Positions 63,243 through 64,000 of a stretch of DNA of 64,000 bases are shown here, one piece after another; position 1 is the stretch's first letter; each line of letters begins with the position of its first letter. Source of the stretch: Zygnema cylindricum (taxonomy: Eukaryota > Streptophyta > Zygnematophyceae > Zygnematales > Zygnemataceae); assembly GCA_037447655.1 (NCBI GenBank), contig JBBHKE010002555.1:64001-128000 (forward strand), read 5' to 3'. A program made the translations under genes and the position numbers. Below the pieces are notes generated by a model. The model searched no databases and had not been told where the DNA came from. It was given only the letters and a program-made list of their open reading frames with translations.

Positions 63243-63495
63243 AGTGGTGTCCAAAAAGTGGTTTGTGATAATCAAGGAGCCATTGCCATTTTTGCGAATC
63301 CTAAACACCACTTTAATGCGAAACATATAGACATTAGACTTAGCTTCGTTTAGGAGAAGGTAGAAGACAAAGTAATCAATTTAGAGTAAAGACCAAATCG
63401 TGAAATGGTAGCAAAATATGATGAAAAAACTTGTGCCTTCCCCTAAGCTAATTTTATCCAAAGAGAAGTGTGGTCTTAAATTGAAGTGTGACTAG
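63243..63495 (+). pseudogene. Copia family B RNase H tail relic
   Basis: Plus-strand text equivalent to CDNQGAIAIFANPKHHFNAK and HIDIRLSF, then EKVEDKVINLE, ending before a degenerate polypurine tract. Stops (for example in 'ttaggagaagg') and a frameshift near 63415 show decay. Close to the fragment at 130-480. Confidence 0.8.
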
Positions 63496-63507
63496 AAAAT
63501 AAAAAGA

Positions 63508-64000
63508 ATGTAGAAAATAAAGGTTGTTTTAGTATTTTTTAGGTTTTTACTTTTAAAGATAAAATGCAAAAAATAAGTAAAGGCAGCTTGCCTCCAACTC
63601 CTCTCTTCAACTCCCACACTTGTCGCAATCACTAAATGTTAGAGAGGGAGCTAGAGCCATGGTTGCTTATGCTGTCCAGAGAGAGACAAGTAGTAGTTTG
63701 GTAAGTTTACCAAAAAGGAACTTGACGAACCCAGGATTTGATCCTCATACCTGCCGTTAACTTTATCTTATTAGACTACGATCAATGATGAGGTTTATAA
63801 GGTTTGATAAGTATTTTAAGAGGTACACGTAGACAAATTCATTTAACGGTACGAATAGATTTTTAGTACATAGAAACAGTTCTAGTATAGTATAGTTTAC
63901 TATACTTCGCGAAAAGATACCGCGCATTTGTTTTGACGGCGGAAAAATAACGCGCATTTATTTTCAACGGTTAAAATTGAAAGTCGGTTTGATCAAACAG
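63508..64000 (+). repeat. Partial 3' LTR, Copia family B-like
   Basis: Starts near TGTAGAAAATAAAGG, matches 1-129 in reverse complement and includes 'ctccaactcctctcttcaactcccacacttgtcgc'. A tRNA-like pair (inverse of GGATCAAATCC at about 63732-63742) is present. Runs off the window. Confidence 0.65.

Overview
The window is a repeat-rich, AT-rich stretch of a nuclear genome. It contains one clearly recognisable host gene, on the + strand with 16 exons (27828-46328). Several clues point to the green lineage (streptophyte alga or non-seed plant). These are a chromodomain Gypsy relic, Copia elements whose primer-binding site fits the anticodon arm of a plant-type initiator tRNA-Met, a second Gypsy relic with a tRNA-iMet 3'-end primer site, TTTAGGG-type motifs near 59 kb, G-box motifs in LTRs, and large introns with standard GT-AG signals. 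The species cannot be named from sequence alone. A 10-N assembly gap lies at 6715-6724.

Layout. 1-6.2 kb: Copia tail relic, an LTR-like block and a decayed chromovirus. 6.2-10 kb: LTR fragments, DNA-transposon fragments and a fold-back pair of Copia family B fragments. 10051-16262: a nearly intact Copia element (family A) with 5-bp target duplications, inserted into a family B LTR (9814-17093). 17.1-19.2 kb: a degenerate AT-rich tandem array with an inverted segment. 19.2-26.4 kb: nested DNA transposons (TA-, TTA- and 8-bp-target types) and long inverted repeats. 27.8-46.3 kb: the host gene. 48-56 kb: Copia relic, a 2-kb inverted-repeat element and a second Gypsy relic. 58.6-59.4 kb: telobox-like repeats. 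59.8-64 kb: truncated family A copy with its LTR, then the tail of a family B copy running off the window.

The host gene, reconstructed from splice signals and consistent phases, encodes about 1,054 residues. The order is signal peptide, three PAN/apple-like domains, ricin-type beta-trefoil lectin, C1A papain-like protease with Cys-His-Asn retained, two EGF-like domains, three LysM domains and a Cys-rich tail. It looks like a secreted protease carried on carbohydrate-binding modules (LysM for GlcNAc polymers, lectin for galactose-type sugars). I know of no named family with this architecture. Codon 130, in the first PAN domain, is TAG where the paralogous exons have Gln, so this allele may be a pseudogene, may make a short product, or may carry a sequence error.

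The transposon part is also informative. Both Copia families share a half-tRNA primer site that contains the gag start codon. Their LTRs also share a tRNA-like antisense module, a G-box and paired CGTACAA motifs.
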